A DNA stretch of 64,000 bases, taken from JACVRW01 sp963733885 (GTDB taxonomy: Bacteria > Actinomycetota > Thermoleophilia > Solirubrobacterales > Thermoleophilaceae). Shown one piece after another: positions 1-7,457 of the stretch. The notes beneath the pieces were generated by a model. It was not told the origin of the DNA. It searched no databases and saw only the letters and a list, made by a program, of their open reading frames with translations. Position 1 is the first letter of the stretch, and every line of letters begins with the position of its first letter. Both the position numbers and the translations under genes were made by a program. Location of the stretch: positions 434,001 through 498,000 of the forward strand of contig CAVTES010000004.1 of NCBI GenBank assembly GCA_963733885.1, written 5' to 3'.

Positions 1-717
1 GACGTCCGGGTTGATCTCGTTCACGGCGATTTCGGCGGAGTCGACCTTCGGCACGCCGATGCGGTCGTTCGAGTGGGCGACCTGGCGCTGGAGGTTGGAG
101 AGATCGACGACGTCGTTGTCCACGATGCCGAGGGTGCCGACCCCGGCGGCGGCGAGGTAGAGCGCGGAAGGGGACCCGAGCCCGCCGGCGCCGAGCAGCA
201 GCACCTTCGAGTCGAGCAGTTTCATCTGGCCCTCGATGCCGATCTCCGGGATCAGCAGGTGGCGCGAGTAGCGCTCGCGCTGCTCGGGGCTGAGCGCGCG
301 CGGCACCTCGACCTCGTAGCCGCGGTCCTTCCAGAGCGTGATGCCGCCCCGCATCGAGGCGACGTCCCCGTAGCCGAGGAGCTCCTTCATGGTGTGGGCG
401 GCGAGCGCCGAGCGGTTGCCGGACGCGCAGTAGAGGACCACGCGCTCCGAGCGGTCGGGCACCAGGCCCTCCACCCTGGACTCCAGGTGGCCGCGCGGCA
501 CGTGCACTGCACCCGGGAGGTGCGACTCCTCGAACTCGTGTTGCTCGCGCACGTCGACGATCACGGCACCGTTGCCGTTGGATGACCCCAACTGGGTGCT
601 CGCGCCCCCAGACCCCTCCGGCGCCTTGCCGGCCGCCATCAGGTCGTGGACGTCCTTGGGATCGATCTCCTCGATCTGCTGCTTGATGTTGCGGATGAGG
701 TCAGCGCCTGAAGCCAT
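1..717 (-). CDS. Rhodanese-ThiF (MoeB-like) sulfur-carrier adenylyltransferase, 3' end cut by window edge
   Basis: E1-like enzyme expected to adenylate the C-terminal Gly-Gly of a small sulfur carrier (MoaD, ThiS or CysO type), with its own sulfurtransferase half. The gene reads leftward from the ATG at 717 and runs off the window, leaving 239 codons. Residues about 45-125 are a rhodanese domain with the active-site loop YCASGNRS (Cys nucleophile). From about residue 135 a ThiF domain begins, with the nucleotide loop LLGAGGLGS and the DNDVVDLSNLQRQ motif. The order is rhodanese first, the reverse of the usual MoeZ arrangement. It is divergent from the kinase gene. Which carrier it serves cannot be told from what is visible. 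Confidence 0.85.
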   Translation of the reverse strand, partial: MASGADLIRNIKQQIEEIDPKDVHDLMAAGKAPEGSGGASTQLGSSNGNGAVIVDVREQHEFEESHLPGAVHVPRGHLESRVEGLVPDRSERVVLYCASGNRSALAAHTMKELLGYGDVASMRGGITLWKDRGYEVEVPRALSPEQRERYSRHLLIPEIGIEGQMKLLDSKVLLLGAGGLGSPSALYLAAAGVGTLGIVDNDVVDLSNLQRQVAHSNDRIGVPKVDSAEIAVNEINPDV

Positions 718-938
718 TACTTCAGAAAGGATAGCTCGCGCGAAAAGGAACCGGGGCGCCCCTTGGAGCGCCCCGGCGAAGACCCAGACCTAGTTTTTCT
801 GCGGAAGCTCCGGCGGCAGGAAACCCCCTGCCTGTTTGAAGCCTCGCCAACATTTTCGTCTCTGGGGGCTTCTGCCGATATGGGGTGGAGACCCCATTTG
901 ACCTCATGGGCGGAATCCGATCAATACAACGACCCCGG

Positions 939-1931
939 ATGACGCGCCGCCACGACTCCCTCATCGGCCAGCTCGTTGCGGCGAACGTCGTTCTGGTGGC
1001 CCTCACCCTCTTCGCGGCCAGCCTGGCGGCGGGTCTCGACCTGACCGTGCGCGACCAGCGTTGGCAGTTCCTCATCCTCGCTATGGCGATCGTGCTCTCG
1101 CTCTGCGTGAACCTGTGGATGCTCCAGCGCCGCTTCAAACCGCTCGAGAGCCTGATCCAGCGCATCGAGTCGATCGATCCGTCCGAGCCGGTCACGCAGG
1201 GCCTCGGACAGAGCAACCCGGTCGCGGAGATCGACCGCCTGTCCGCCTCGTTCACCCGGCTGCTGGACCGCATCGAGGATGAGCGCAGGCGCTCAGGGCA
1301 GCTCGCGATGCGGGCGCAGGAGGAGGAGCGGCGCCGCCTCGCGCGCGATCTGCACGACGAGGTCAACCAGGCGCTCACCGCGATCCTGCTGCGCCTCGAG
1401 GCGCTTGCTCAGGACACTCCGCCCGAGCATGCGCCCGAGGTGGCCGAGCTGAAGCGCCTGGTGAACCAGGCCATGGAGGAGCTGCTCACGCTGGCGCGCC
1501 ACCTCCGCCCGTCCGCCCTCGACGACCACGGTCTCGTGCCGGCGGTGGAGGCCCACCTGAAGCGCTTCGCCGCCCGTACCGGCGTCGAGGTGCGGATGCG
1601 GACCGAGGGCGAGCCGAACGAGCTGCCCGAGGTGATGCAGACGGCGATCTTCCGCGTCGCCCAGGAGGCACTCATCAACGTGGGTCGCCACGCGGGCGCG
1701 GCCCTCGTGGAGCTGGAGCTGGACGAGGAGGATGGCCGGGCCGAGCTGCGGGTGCGCGACGACGGCTCCGGCTTCGACCTGGGGGCAATTCCCCGCGCGG
1801 GATCCGAGGGGCCCGGCGCGGGCCTCGGCCTCGGCGGGATGGCCGAGCGCGCCAGGCTGGTTGGGGGCGAGCTCGACGTGCGGTCGGCTCCCGGTGGAGG
1901 CACCAGCGTGACCCTGCGGGTGGGCGCGTGA
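939..1931 (+). CDS. NarL-family sensor histidine kinase with HAMP domain
   Basis: Membrane sensor kinase that should autophosphorylate on His and pass phosphate to the overlapping response regulator. From the ATG at 939 there are two membrane segments (about residues 9-30 and 42-62), a short extracytoplasmic loop, a HAMP linker, then a HisKA_3 dimerisation helix with the H-box RDLHDEVNQALT and a HATPase_c domain with N-box EALINVGRHA and glycine motifs DDGSGFD and GLGLGGMAERA. In-frame GTG 885 and ATG 906 are alternative starts; 939 gives the most compact cytoplasmic N-terminus. The signal sensed is unknown because the sensor loop is very short. Confidence 0.88.
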   Translation: MTRRHDSLIGQLVAANVVLVALTLFAASLAAGLDLTVRDQRWQFLILAMAIVLSLCVNLWMLQRRFKPLESLIQRIESIDPSEPVTQGLGQSNPVAEIDRLSASFTRLLDRIEDERRRSGQLAMRAQEEERRRLARDLHDEVNQALTAILLRLEALAQDTPPEHAPEVAELKRLVNQAMEELLTLARHLRPSALDDHGLVPAVEAHLKRFAARTGVEVRMRTEGEPNELPEVMQTAIFRVAQEALINVGRHAGAALVELELDEEDGRAELRVRDDGSGFDLGAIPRAGSEGPGAGLGLGGMAERARLVGGELDVRSAPGGGTSVTLRVGA

Positions 1932-2564
1932 TCGACGTCCTGATCGCCGACGACCACGGCATCGTGCGCTCCGGCCTGCGCATGCTCATCGACCGCCAGG
2001 CGGACATGAAGGTGATCGCGGAGGCCGACGACGGAGTCGCGGCGCTCGAGTCGACCCAGGCCCACCGGCCCGACGTGGCGGTGCTCGACGTGTCGATGCC
2101 CCGCATGACCGGCCTGCAGGCCGCGCGCGAGATCCGCGCCCACGTGCCCGACACGCGCGTGCTGCTGCTCTCGATGCACGATGACGAGCGCTACTTCCTC
2201 GAGGGGCTCGAGGCGGGCGCCGCCGGCTACGTGCTGAAGCGGGCGGCCGACACCGACCTGATCGGGGCGGTCCGCACCGTGGCCGCCGGGCGCACCTTCC
2301 TTTCCGACGACGCTCAGCGGGCGTCTGATGGACGAATGGCTCGAGAACGGCAGCGCCGAGCCGGAGGACCCGTTGACGCCGCGCGAGCTCGAGGTGGTCA
2401 AGCTGATCGCCGAGGCCTTCACGAACCGGCAGATCGCCGAGATCCTGAAGTTGTCCGAGAAGACGGTGGAGTCGCACCGCGCGAACGTCTTGTCGAAGCT
2501 GGCGATGCGGGACCGTGTGGAGCTGGTTCGGTACGCGATTCGGCGTGGGCTCGTGGAGCCCTAA
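1928..2564 (+). CDS. NarL/LuxR-type response regulator, interrupted by a +1 frameshift
   Basis: Cognate regulator of the kinase, starting at a GTG that overlaps the kinase stop (GTGA). Residues 1-120 are a receiver domain with acidic pair DD near residue 8 and phospho-acceptor Asp in VLDVSMP; the conserved Lys is in YVLKRAA. After SDDAQR, near position 2320, one extra base shifts the frame. The LuxR-type DNA-binding domain (LTPRELEVVKLIAEA, then NRQIAEIL and KTVESHRANV) continues in the next frame to 2564. Total length fits a normal 212-residue NarL protein once one base is removed. Most likely one gene with an indel error; otherwise a broken regulator. Confidence 0.82.
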
Positions 2565-2668
2565 GAACGGCGAGCAAAGAGGGGTGGGTCCGGGCCTCCC
2601 TGAGAGGGGTTCCACACGTTTGGTGACTATGCGTCCACTTTCGTGACGGACCCCCTAGCCTGAGCCGG

Positions 2669-3271
2669 GTGAACGGGCGGATTCTCATTGCCCTCTTCCT
2701 CATTGCTGTCTTTTCACTCGGTGCCATATGGCTGGCCGCGCCCAACCAAGACGACGACGACGGCGTCGCCACCGCGGGCACCCGCTTCGAGGGCGCCGTC
2801 ATGCCCGACGGCCTCCGAGCCCCCGACTTCGAGCTCACAAACCAGGACGGCGACACCATCTCGATGCGCGACTTCCGCGGCGAGCCCGTGATCGTCACGT
2901 TCCTCTACACGTCCTGCGAGGACACCTGCCCTCTCCAGGCCCAGACGGTAAGAGGCGCCCTCGACGAGCTCGGCGAGGACGTGCCCGCCATCGCGATCGC
3001 CGTGGATCCGCCGCGCGACACCCCGGAGCGCGCACGCGCCTTCCTCTCCGAGCAGCGCGCGCTCGGCCGGCTCGACTTCGTGCTCGGCACCCGCGCCGAG
3101 CTGCGCAGGCTCTGGGACGGCTACTACGTGCGGCCGCAGTCGGTCACCCAGGAGCACAACGCCCGCTTCACGCTTGTGGACGAGCGGGGTTTCCAGCGGG
3201 TCGGCTACCCCGGCTACGAGGCGACCGCCGAGCGGATCGCGCACGACATCCGGCTGCTCCGAGCGGAGTAG
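2669..3271 (+). CDS. SCO1/SenC family copper-chaperone or thiol-redox protein
   Basis: Membrane-anchored thioredoxin-fold protein of the SCO family, which delivers copper to the CuA site of cytochrome c oxidase or acts as a thiol reductase outside the membrane. The GTG start is followed by an N-terminal hydrophobic anchor (about residues 5-23) and a roughly 170-residue thioredoxin-like domain. The CxxxC copper motif is in TSCEDTCPLQ and the distal His ligand in QEHNARFTL, so the metal site is complete. No oxidase gene is nearby, and there is a 54-base gap to the Rrf2 gene. Length is standard for the family. Confidence 0.88.
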   Translation: MNGRILIALFLIAVFSLGAIWLAAPNQDDDDGVATAGTRFEGAVMPDGLRAPDFELTNQDGDTISMRDFRGEPVIVTFLYTSCEDTCPLQAQTVRGALDELGEDVPAIAIAVDPPRDTPERARAFLSEQRALGRLDFVLGTRAELRRLWDGYYVRPQSVTQEHNARFTLVDERGFQRVGYPGYEATAERIAHDIRLLRAE

Positions 3272-3325
3272 GCGGAACCACCGGGCTTTCTCCGACCCGC
3301 CCGGTAGGATTTAGGGTTCGAACCG

Positions 3326-3799
3326 ATGATGTTCTCGACCAAAGCCGAGTACGGCGTGCGCGTGATGGCGCACCTCGCCAGGCAGGCGAACGGCCGCGAC
3401 GGCGACGCCGTGGCGGGGCAGCCGATCAGCCTCGGCTCGATCGCCGACGCTGAAGGCCTTCCGCTCGCCTACCTGGAGCACCTCGTGCAGCGCCTGCGCA
3501 AGGCCGACCTGGTTGGCTCCAGGCGCGGCGCCCACGGCGGGTACACGCTGGCGCGCCCGGCCGAGGACATCACGATGGCCGAGGTGGTCGCGGCGCTCGA
3601 GGGCGAGATCGCCCCGATCGAGTGCATCACCGCCGACGCCGACGGCGTGCTCACCTGCTCCCGCGAGGGCACTGAGCCCTGCCCCACCAAGCTGCTGTGG
3701 ACCCGGGTACAGGGGTCCATTGTCCGAACGCTGAACGACATGACGCTGGACGACCTCGTCCAGCCCCTGAGAAGGACGGAGAAGACAACAGTCGTATGA
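3326..3799 (+). CDS. Rrf2-family (IscR/SufR-like) Fe-S-sensing repressor of the suf operon
   Basis: Winged-helix regulator leading the suf operon; its stop overlaps the sufC start by four bases (ATGA). The N-terminus FSTKAEYGVRVM and the recognition region GSRRGAHGGYTLARP are typical Rrf2. A C-terminal loop carries three cysteines (IECITAD, LTCSREG, EPCPTK) in the position where IscR binds a [2Fe-2S] cluster, so it probably senses Fe-S status and autoregulates the operon. Two adjacent ATG codons (3326, 3329) can start it. Function as suf repressor is inferred from position plus the cysteines. Confidence 0.88.
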   Translation: MMFSTKAEYGVRVMAHLARQANGRDGDAVAGQPISLGSIADAEGLPLAYLEHLVQRLRKADLVGSRRGAHGGYTLARPAEDITMAEVVAALEGEIAPIECITADADGVLTCSREGTEPCPTKLLWTRVQGSIVRTLNDMTLDDLVQPLRRTEKTTVV

Positions 3800-4548
3800 C
3801 GCTCGAGATCCAGAACCTGCACGTCCGCACCGAGGACAGGGAGATCCTCCACGGCGTGGACCTCACCGTGAAGAAAGGCGAGACGCACGCCCTCATGGGC
3901 CCGAACGGCTCCGGCAAGTCAACGCTCGCCAACACGCTCATGGGCAACCCGGTCTACGAGGTGACCGAGGGCCGCATCCTCCTGAACGGCGAGGACCTGA
4001 CCGAGGCCGACCCCGACGAGCGCGCCAAGGCGGGCCTCTTCATGGCCTTCCAGTACCCGGCGACCATCCCGGGCGTCTCGGTGGCCAACTTCCTGCGGAT
4101 GGCGGTGAACGCCGGGCGCGAGGAGCCGATCAAGGTCAAGGAGTTCGGAGCCTTGCTGAAGAAGCACATGGAACTCCTCAGGATCGACCGCGCCTTCACC
4201 AGCCGCTATCTCAACGAGGGGTTCTCGGGCGGCGAGAAGAAGCGCGCCGAGATCCTCCAGCTCGCGATGCTCCAGCCCGGCTACGCGGTGCTCGACGAGA
4301 CCGATTCGGGCCTCGACATCGACGCCTTGCGGATCGTCGCGGACGGCGTCAACGCGATGCGCGGAGAGGAGCGCGGATTCCTCATCATCACGCACTACAC
4401 GCGGATCCTGAACTACGTGAGCCCGGACTTCGTGCACATCATGATCGACGGGCGGATCGTGCAGGAGGGCGGGTCGGAGCTCGCGGACGAGCTCGAGGAG
4501 AAGGGCTACGAGTGGGTCCGCGAGGAGGTGGCCGCGAGTGCCGGCTGA
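3796..4548 (+). CDS. sufC: SufC, Fe-S assembly ATPase
   Basis: Cytosolic ABC-type ATPase that drives the SufB/SufD scaffold during Fe-S cluster building. The 250-residue protein shows Walker A GPNGSGKST, Q-loop FQYPATIPG, the SufC signature LNEGFSGGEKKR, Walker B YAVLDETDSGLDID and the switch His in ITHYTRIL, all intact. Its start overlaps the Rrf2 stop and its end overlaps the next gene by 11 bases, indicating translational coupling. No membrane segments, as expected for SufC rather than a transporter. Confidence 0.96.
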   Translation: MTLEIQNLHVRTEDREILHGVDLTVKKGETHALMGPNGSGKSTLANTLMGNPVYEVTEGRILLNGEDLTEADPDERAKAGLFMAFQYPATIPGVSVANFLRMAVNAGREEPIKVKEFGALLKKHMELLRIDRAFTSRYLNEGFSGGEKKRAEILQLAMLQPGYAVLDETDSGLDIDALRIVADGVNAMRGEERGFLIITHYTRILNYVSPDFVHIMIDGRIVQEGGSELADELEEKGYEWVREEVAASAG

Positions 4549-5830
4549 GACCAGCGCTCCGACCGCCGCGGAGCTCGTCGAGGAGCGCCGCCGCGCCGCG
4601 CTCGAGGTCTTCGAGGCCGAGCCGCTCCCGACCTGGCGCCGCTCGGGCTTCTGGACCACGTCGCTGCGCGGCCTCGACCTCGACGCGCTCGAGCCCAAGC
4701 GGTACGAGCCGGGCCTCCCCGAGCTCGACCTCGGCGACGAGGAGCACGCGGCTCTGATCGTGCAGCGCGGGGCGAGCGTCGTCCACGTGGACGTGTTCGA
4801 CGAGCGCGTGATCGTGATGCCGCTCGAGCAGGCGGTCGAGGAGCATCCCGACCTGGTCAGCGAGCACTTCGCCACGCGCCTGCCACACGACGAGAGCAAG
4901 TTCGCCGCCGGCACAGCCGCGTTCTGGACGGGCGGCGTGTTCATCCACGTCCCGCCGAACGAGAAGATCGAGAAGCCGATCCAGGTGGTCTGGCAGATCG
5001 ACGAGCCCGGCACCGCGCAGTGGGCACACACGCTGGCCGTGGTCGGCGAGCACGCCGAGTGCAAGATCCGCGAGTACTTCCTCGCCCCGGACTTCGAGGG
5101 CCAGGCGCTGCATTCCGGCGCGTTCGAGCTGTACGCCCACCCCGGTGCCCAGGTCGACCTCGCGCACTACCAGGACTGGGGACGCGGCGAGGTGTACGAC
5201 CTGTCCACGCGCCGGGTGGAGATCCGCCGTGACGCGCGGGTGAAGTGGGTGCCGATCCACCTCGGCGGCCGGCTCACCAAGCAGACGCTCGACATCATCA
5301 CCGCCGAGCAGGGCTCGGACATGCGCCACACGGGGCTCTACTTCACCGAGCGAGACGAGCACCTCGACCTCTTCACCAGCGACAAGCACGAGGCCGGCCA
5401 CACCACGGGCGACACTGTCTGGAAGGGCGTGCTCACCGGCGACTCGCGCGCCTCGTACGAGGGGCTGATCCACATCGTCCCGAAGGCCCCGGAGGTGGAC
5501 ACCTACCTCCAGACGCACCAGATGCTGCTGTCTCCCAAGGCGAGGGGCGACGCGATCCCGTCGCTGATCGTCGAGGTCGACAACGTCAAGGCCTCGCACG
5601 GCGGCACCGTCGGCGAGCTCGACCCGGAGCAGATCTTCTACATGATGACCCGCGGCATACCGCGCGCCGAGGCGGTGCGCGTGCTGGTCGAGGGCTACTT
5701 CGAGGAGGTCGTGCAGCGGCTCGACGACCCGGGTCTCGAGGAGCTCGTGCGGCGGCGGGTGGCCGAGAAGCTGAAGAGCGCCGAGGACCAGGTGCGCGAG
5801 TTCATCGGGGAGCGCGCGGAGGCGGCGTAG
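4538..5830 (+). CDS. sufD: SufD-like Fe-S scaffold protein (only SufB/SufD paralog here)
   Basis: Scaffold of the SUF system forming a complex with SufC. It begins at a GTG inside the end of sufC and is 430 residues, the SufD size. The N-terminal helical part contains LPTWRRSGFW, typical of SufD, and the C-terminal right-handed beta-helix ends with the conserved family block KASHGGTVGELD followed by IFYMMTRGIPRAEA. Actinobacterial operons usually carry both sufB and sufD; only this one is present. A sufB may lie elsewhere, or this protein may act as a homodimeric scaffold. The following sufS starts on the last base of its stop codon. Confidence 0.9.
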   Translation: MPAETSAPTAAELVEERRRAALEVFEAEPLPTWRRSGFWTTSLRGLDLDALEPKRYEPGLPELDLGDEEHAALIVQRGASVVHVDVFDERVIVMPLEQAVEEHPDLVSEHFATRLPHDESKFAAGTAAFWTGGVFIHVPPNEKIEKPIQVVWQIDEPGTAQWAHTLAVVGEHAECKIREYFLAPDFEGQALHSGAFELYAHPGAQVDLAHYQDWGRGEVYDLSTRRVEIRRDARVKWVPIHLGGRLTKQTLDIITAEQGSDMRHTGLYFTERDEHLDLFTSDKHEAGHTTGDTVWKGVLTGDSRASYEGLIHIVPKAPEVDTYLQTHQMLLSPKARGDAIPSLIVEVDNVKASHGGTVGELDPEQIFYMMTRGIPRAEAVRVLVEGYFEEVVQRLDDPGLEELVRRRVAEKLKSAEDQVREFIGERAEAA

Positions 5831-7069
5831 TGGGAGCAGTCGCCCACACCCCGTTCGTCGACCGCCGCGCGGACTTCCCCGTGCTCAGCCGAGAGATCAA
5901 CGGGCACCCGCTCGTATACCTCGACTCGGCGGCCACGGCGCAGAAGCCGCGCCAGGTGATCGAGGTGATGGAGCGGTTCTACTCGTACTCGTACGGCACG
6001 GTCCATCGCGGCGTGTACGAGCTGGGCCGCGAGGCGACCGAGCAGTTCGAGGGCGCGCGCGAGCGCATCGCCGCGTTCCTCGGGTGGCCGGCCGACTGCT
6101 CGATCTTCACCCGTAACGCGACGGAGGCCATCAACCTCGTCGCCTACGCCTGGGGCCGGGAGAACGTGGGGGCCGGCGACGACGTGCTCATCACGGAGAT
6201 GGAGCACCACTCGAACATCGTCCCGTGGCAGCTCCTGTGCGAGGAGACCGGCGCCCGGCTGCGGTACCTGTCGGTGTCGGAGGGCGGCGAGCTGTCGCTC
6301 GACGAGCTCGACTCGGTGCTGGCCGAGGGCCGCGTGAAGGTGGTGGGGGTCGCGCACGTGTCGAACGTGCTCGGCACGATCAACCCGGTCGCCGAGATCG
6401 CGCGCCGCGCCCGGGCGGCCGGCGCGGTCACGGTGGTGGACGGCGCGCAGGCGGTGCCCCAGATGCCGGTCGACCTCGGCGCGATCGACGCCGACTTCTA
6501 CGCCTGGACCGGCCACAAGGCGCTCGGCCCGGCCACCGGGATGCTCCACGGGCGGCGTGAGCTGCTCAAGGGGATGCGCCCCTTCCTCGGCGGCGGGCAC
6601 ATGATCTCGAGGGTCGAACGCGAGCACTCGACCTGGAACGAGCTTCCCTGGAAGTTCGAGGCCGGAACCAACGCGATTGCCGAGGCGATCGGGCTGGGCG
6701 CCGCGATCGACTACCTGGCGCGAGATCGGGATGGACCGCGTCCGCGAGCACGAGCGCGAGCTGGCCGCGTACGCGCTAGACCGGCTGCCGCATGTCGAGG
6801 GCATCTCGCTGTACGGGCCCGAGAGCGTCGACCGGCGCGGCGGGGTGATCCCGTTCACGATCGACGGCATGCACCCGCACGACATCGCCGAGCTGTGCGA
6901 CCGCGAGGCCGTCTGCGTCCGTGCCGGCCACCACTGCGCGCAGCCGCTGATGCGCTGCCTCGGCGTGGGCGCGACCGCGCGGGCCTCATTCCACGTGTAC
7001 AACCGGCGCGACGACGTGGACCGCCTGGTGGACGCGCTCGGGAAGGCGCGCGAGGTCTTCGAGCTCTGA
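5830..7069 (+). CDS. sufS: SufS cysteine desulfurase, with one +1 frameshift
   Basis: PLP enzyme that takes sulfur from cysteine for Fe-S assembly and hands it to SufU. GTG start overlaps the sufD stop. The PLP lysine is in TGHKALGP and the mobile-loop catalytic Cys in RAGHHCAQPL. The reading frame breaks near 6718 after IDYL: removing one G from the run CTGGCGCGAG restores REIGMDRV and continues to the stop at 7069, giving a normal protein of about 412 residues. I read it as one functional gene with a sequencing or assembly indel, though a genuine mutation cannot be excluded. Confidence 0.9.
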
Positions 7070-7076
7070 CCGCCTG

Positions 7077-7457
7077 ATGGACGCCCTTTATCGCGACTAC
7101 ATCCTCGAGCACTACAAGAACCCGCGAAACTTCGGGACGCTCGATCCGCACGACCTCGAGTGGCACGACCACAACCCGCTCTGCGGCGACGAGCTGGGCG
7201 TTCACATCGTGGTCGAGGACGGGCAGGTGAAGGACCTGCGCTACCACGGGCAGGGCTGCGCGATCTCCCAGGCGGCGGCCTCGATCACGTCGGAGGAGCT
7301 GATCGGGATGCCCCTGTCAGAGGTCCCCGGCCTCGACGCCGAGTGGGTGATCGAACAGCTCGGCATCGATATCTCCCCGACCCGCCGCAAGTGCGCGCTG
7401 CTCGGGCTGAAGGTCATGCGCGGCGCCACAACCGGCGACGCTTCCTGGCCCGAGTGA
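7077..7457 (+). CDS. sufU: SufU-type zinc-dependent sulfurtransferase
   Basis: Small partner that accepts persulfide sulfur from SufS. The 126-residue protein has the IscU-like fold signatures with the three cysteines NPLCGD, GQGCAIS and RRKCALL and an Asp next to the first, the zinc set of SufU. The insertion between the second and third Cys regions typical of SufU (compared with IscU) is present. It follows sufS by seven bases, and its TGA overlaps the GTG of the folate gene, so it is co-transcribed with both. Confidence 0.93.
   Translation: MDALYRDYILEHYKNPRNFGTLDPHDLEWHDHNPLCGDELGVHIVVEDGQVKDLRYHGQGCAISQAAASITSEELIGMPLSEVPGLDAEWVIEQLGIDISPTRRKCALLGLKVMRGATTGDASWPE

Noticed and set aside
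2310..2330. Programmed frameshift in the response regulator
   Set aside because: No slippery heptamer or downstream structure is evident, and similar +1 breaks occur in many unrelated genes; an indel error is simpler.
4439..5599. 386-residue minus-strand frame opposite sufC/sufD
   Set aside because: Antisense to well-supported suf genes and without recognisable domains.
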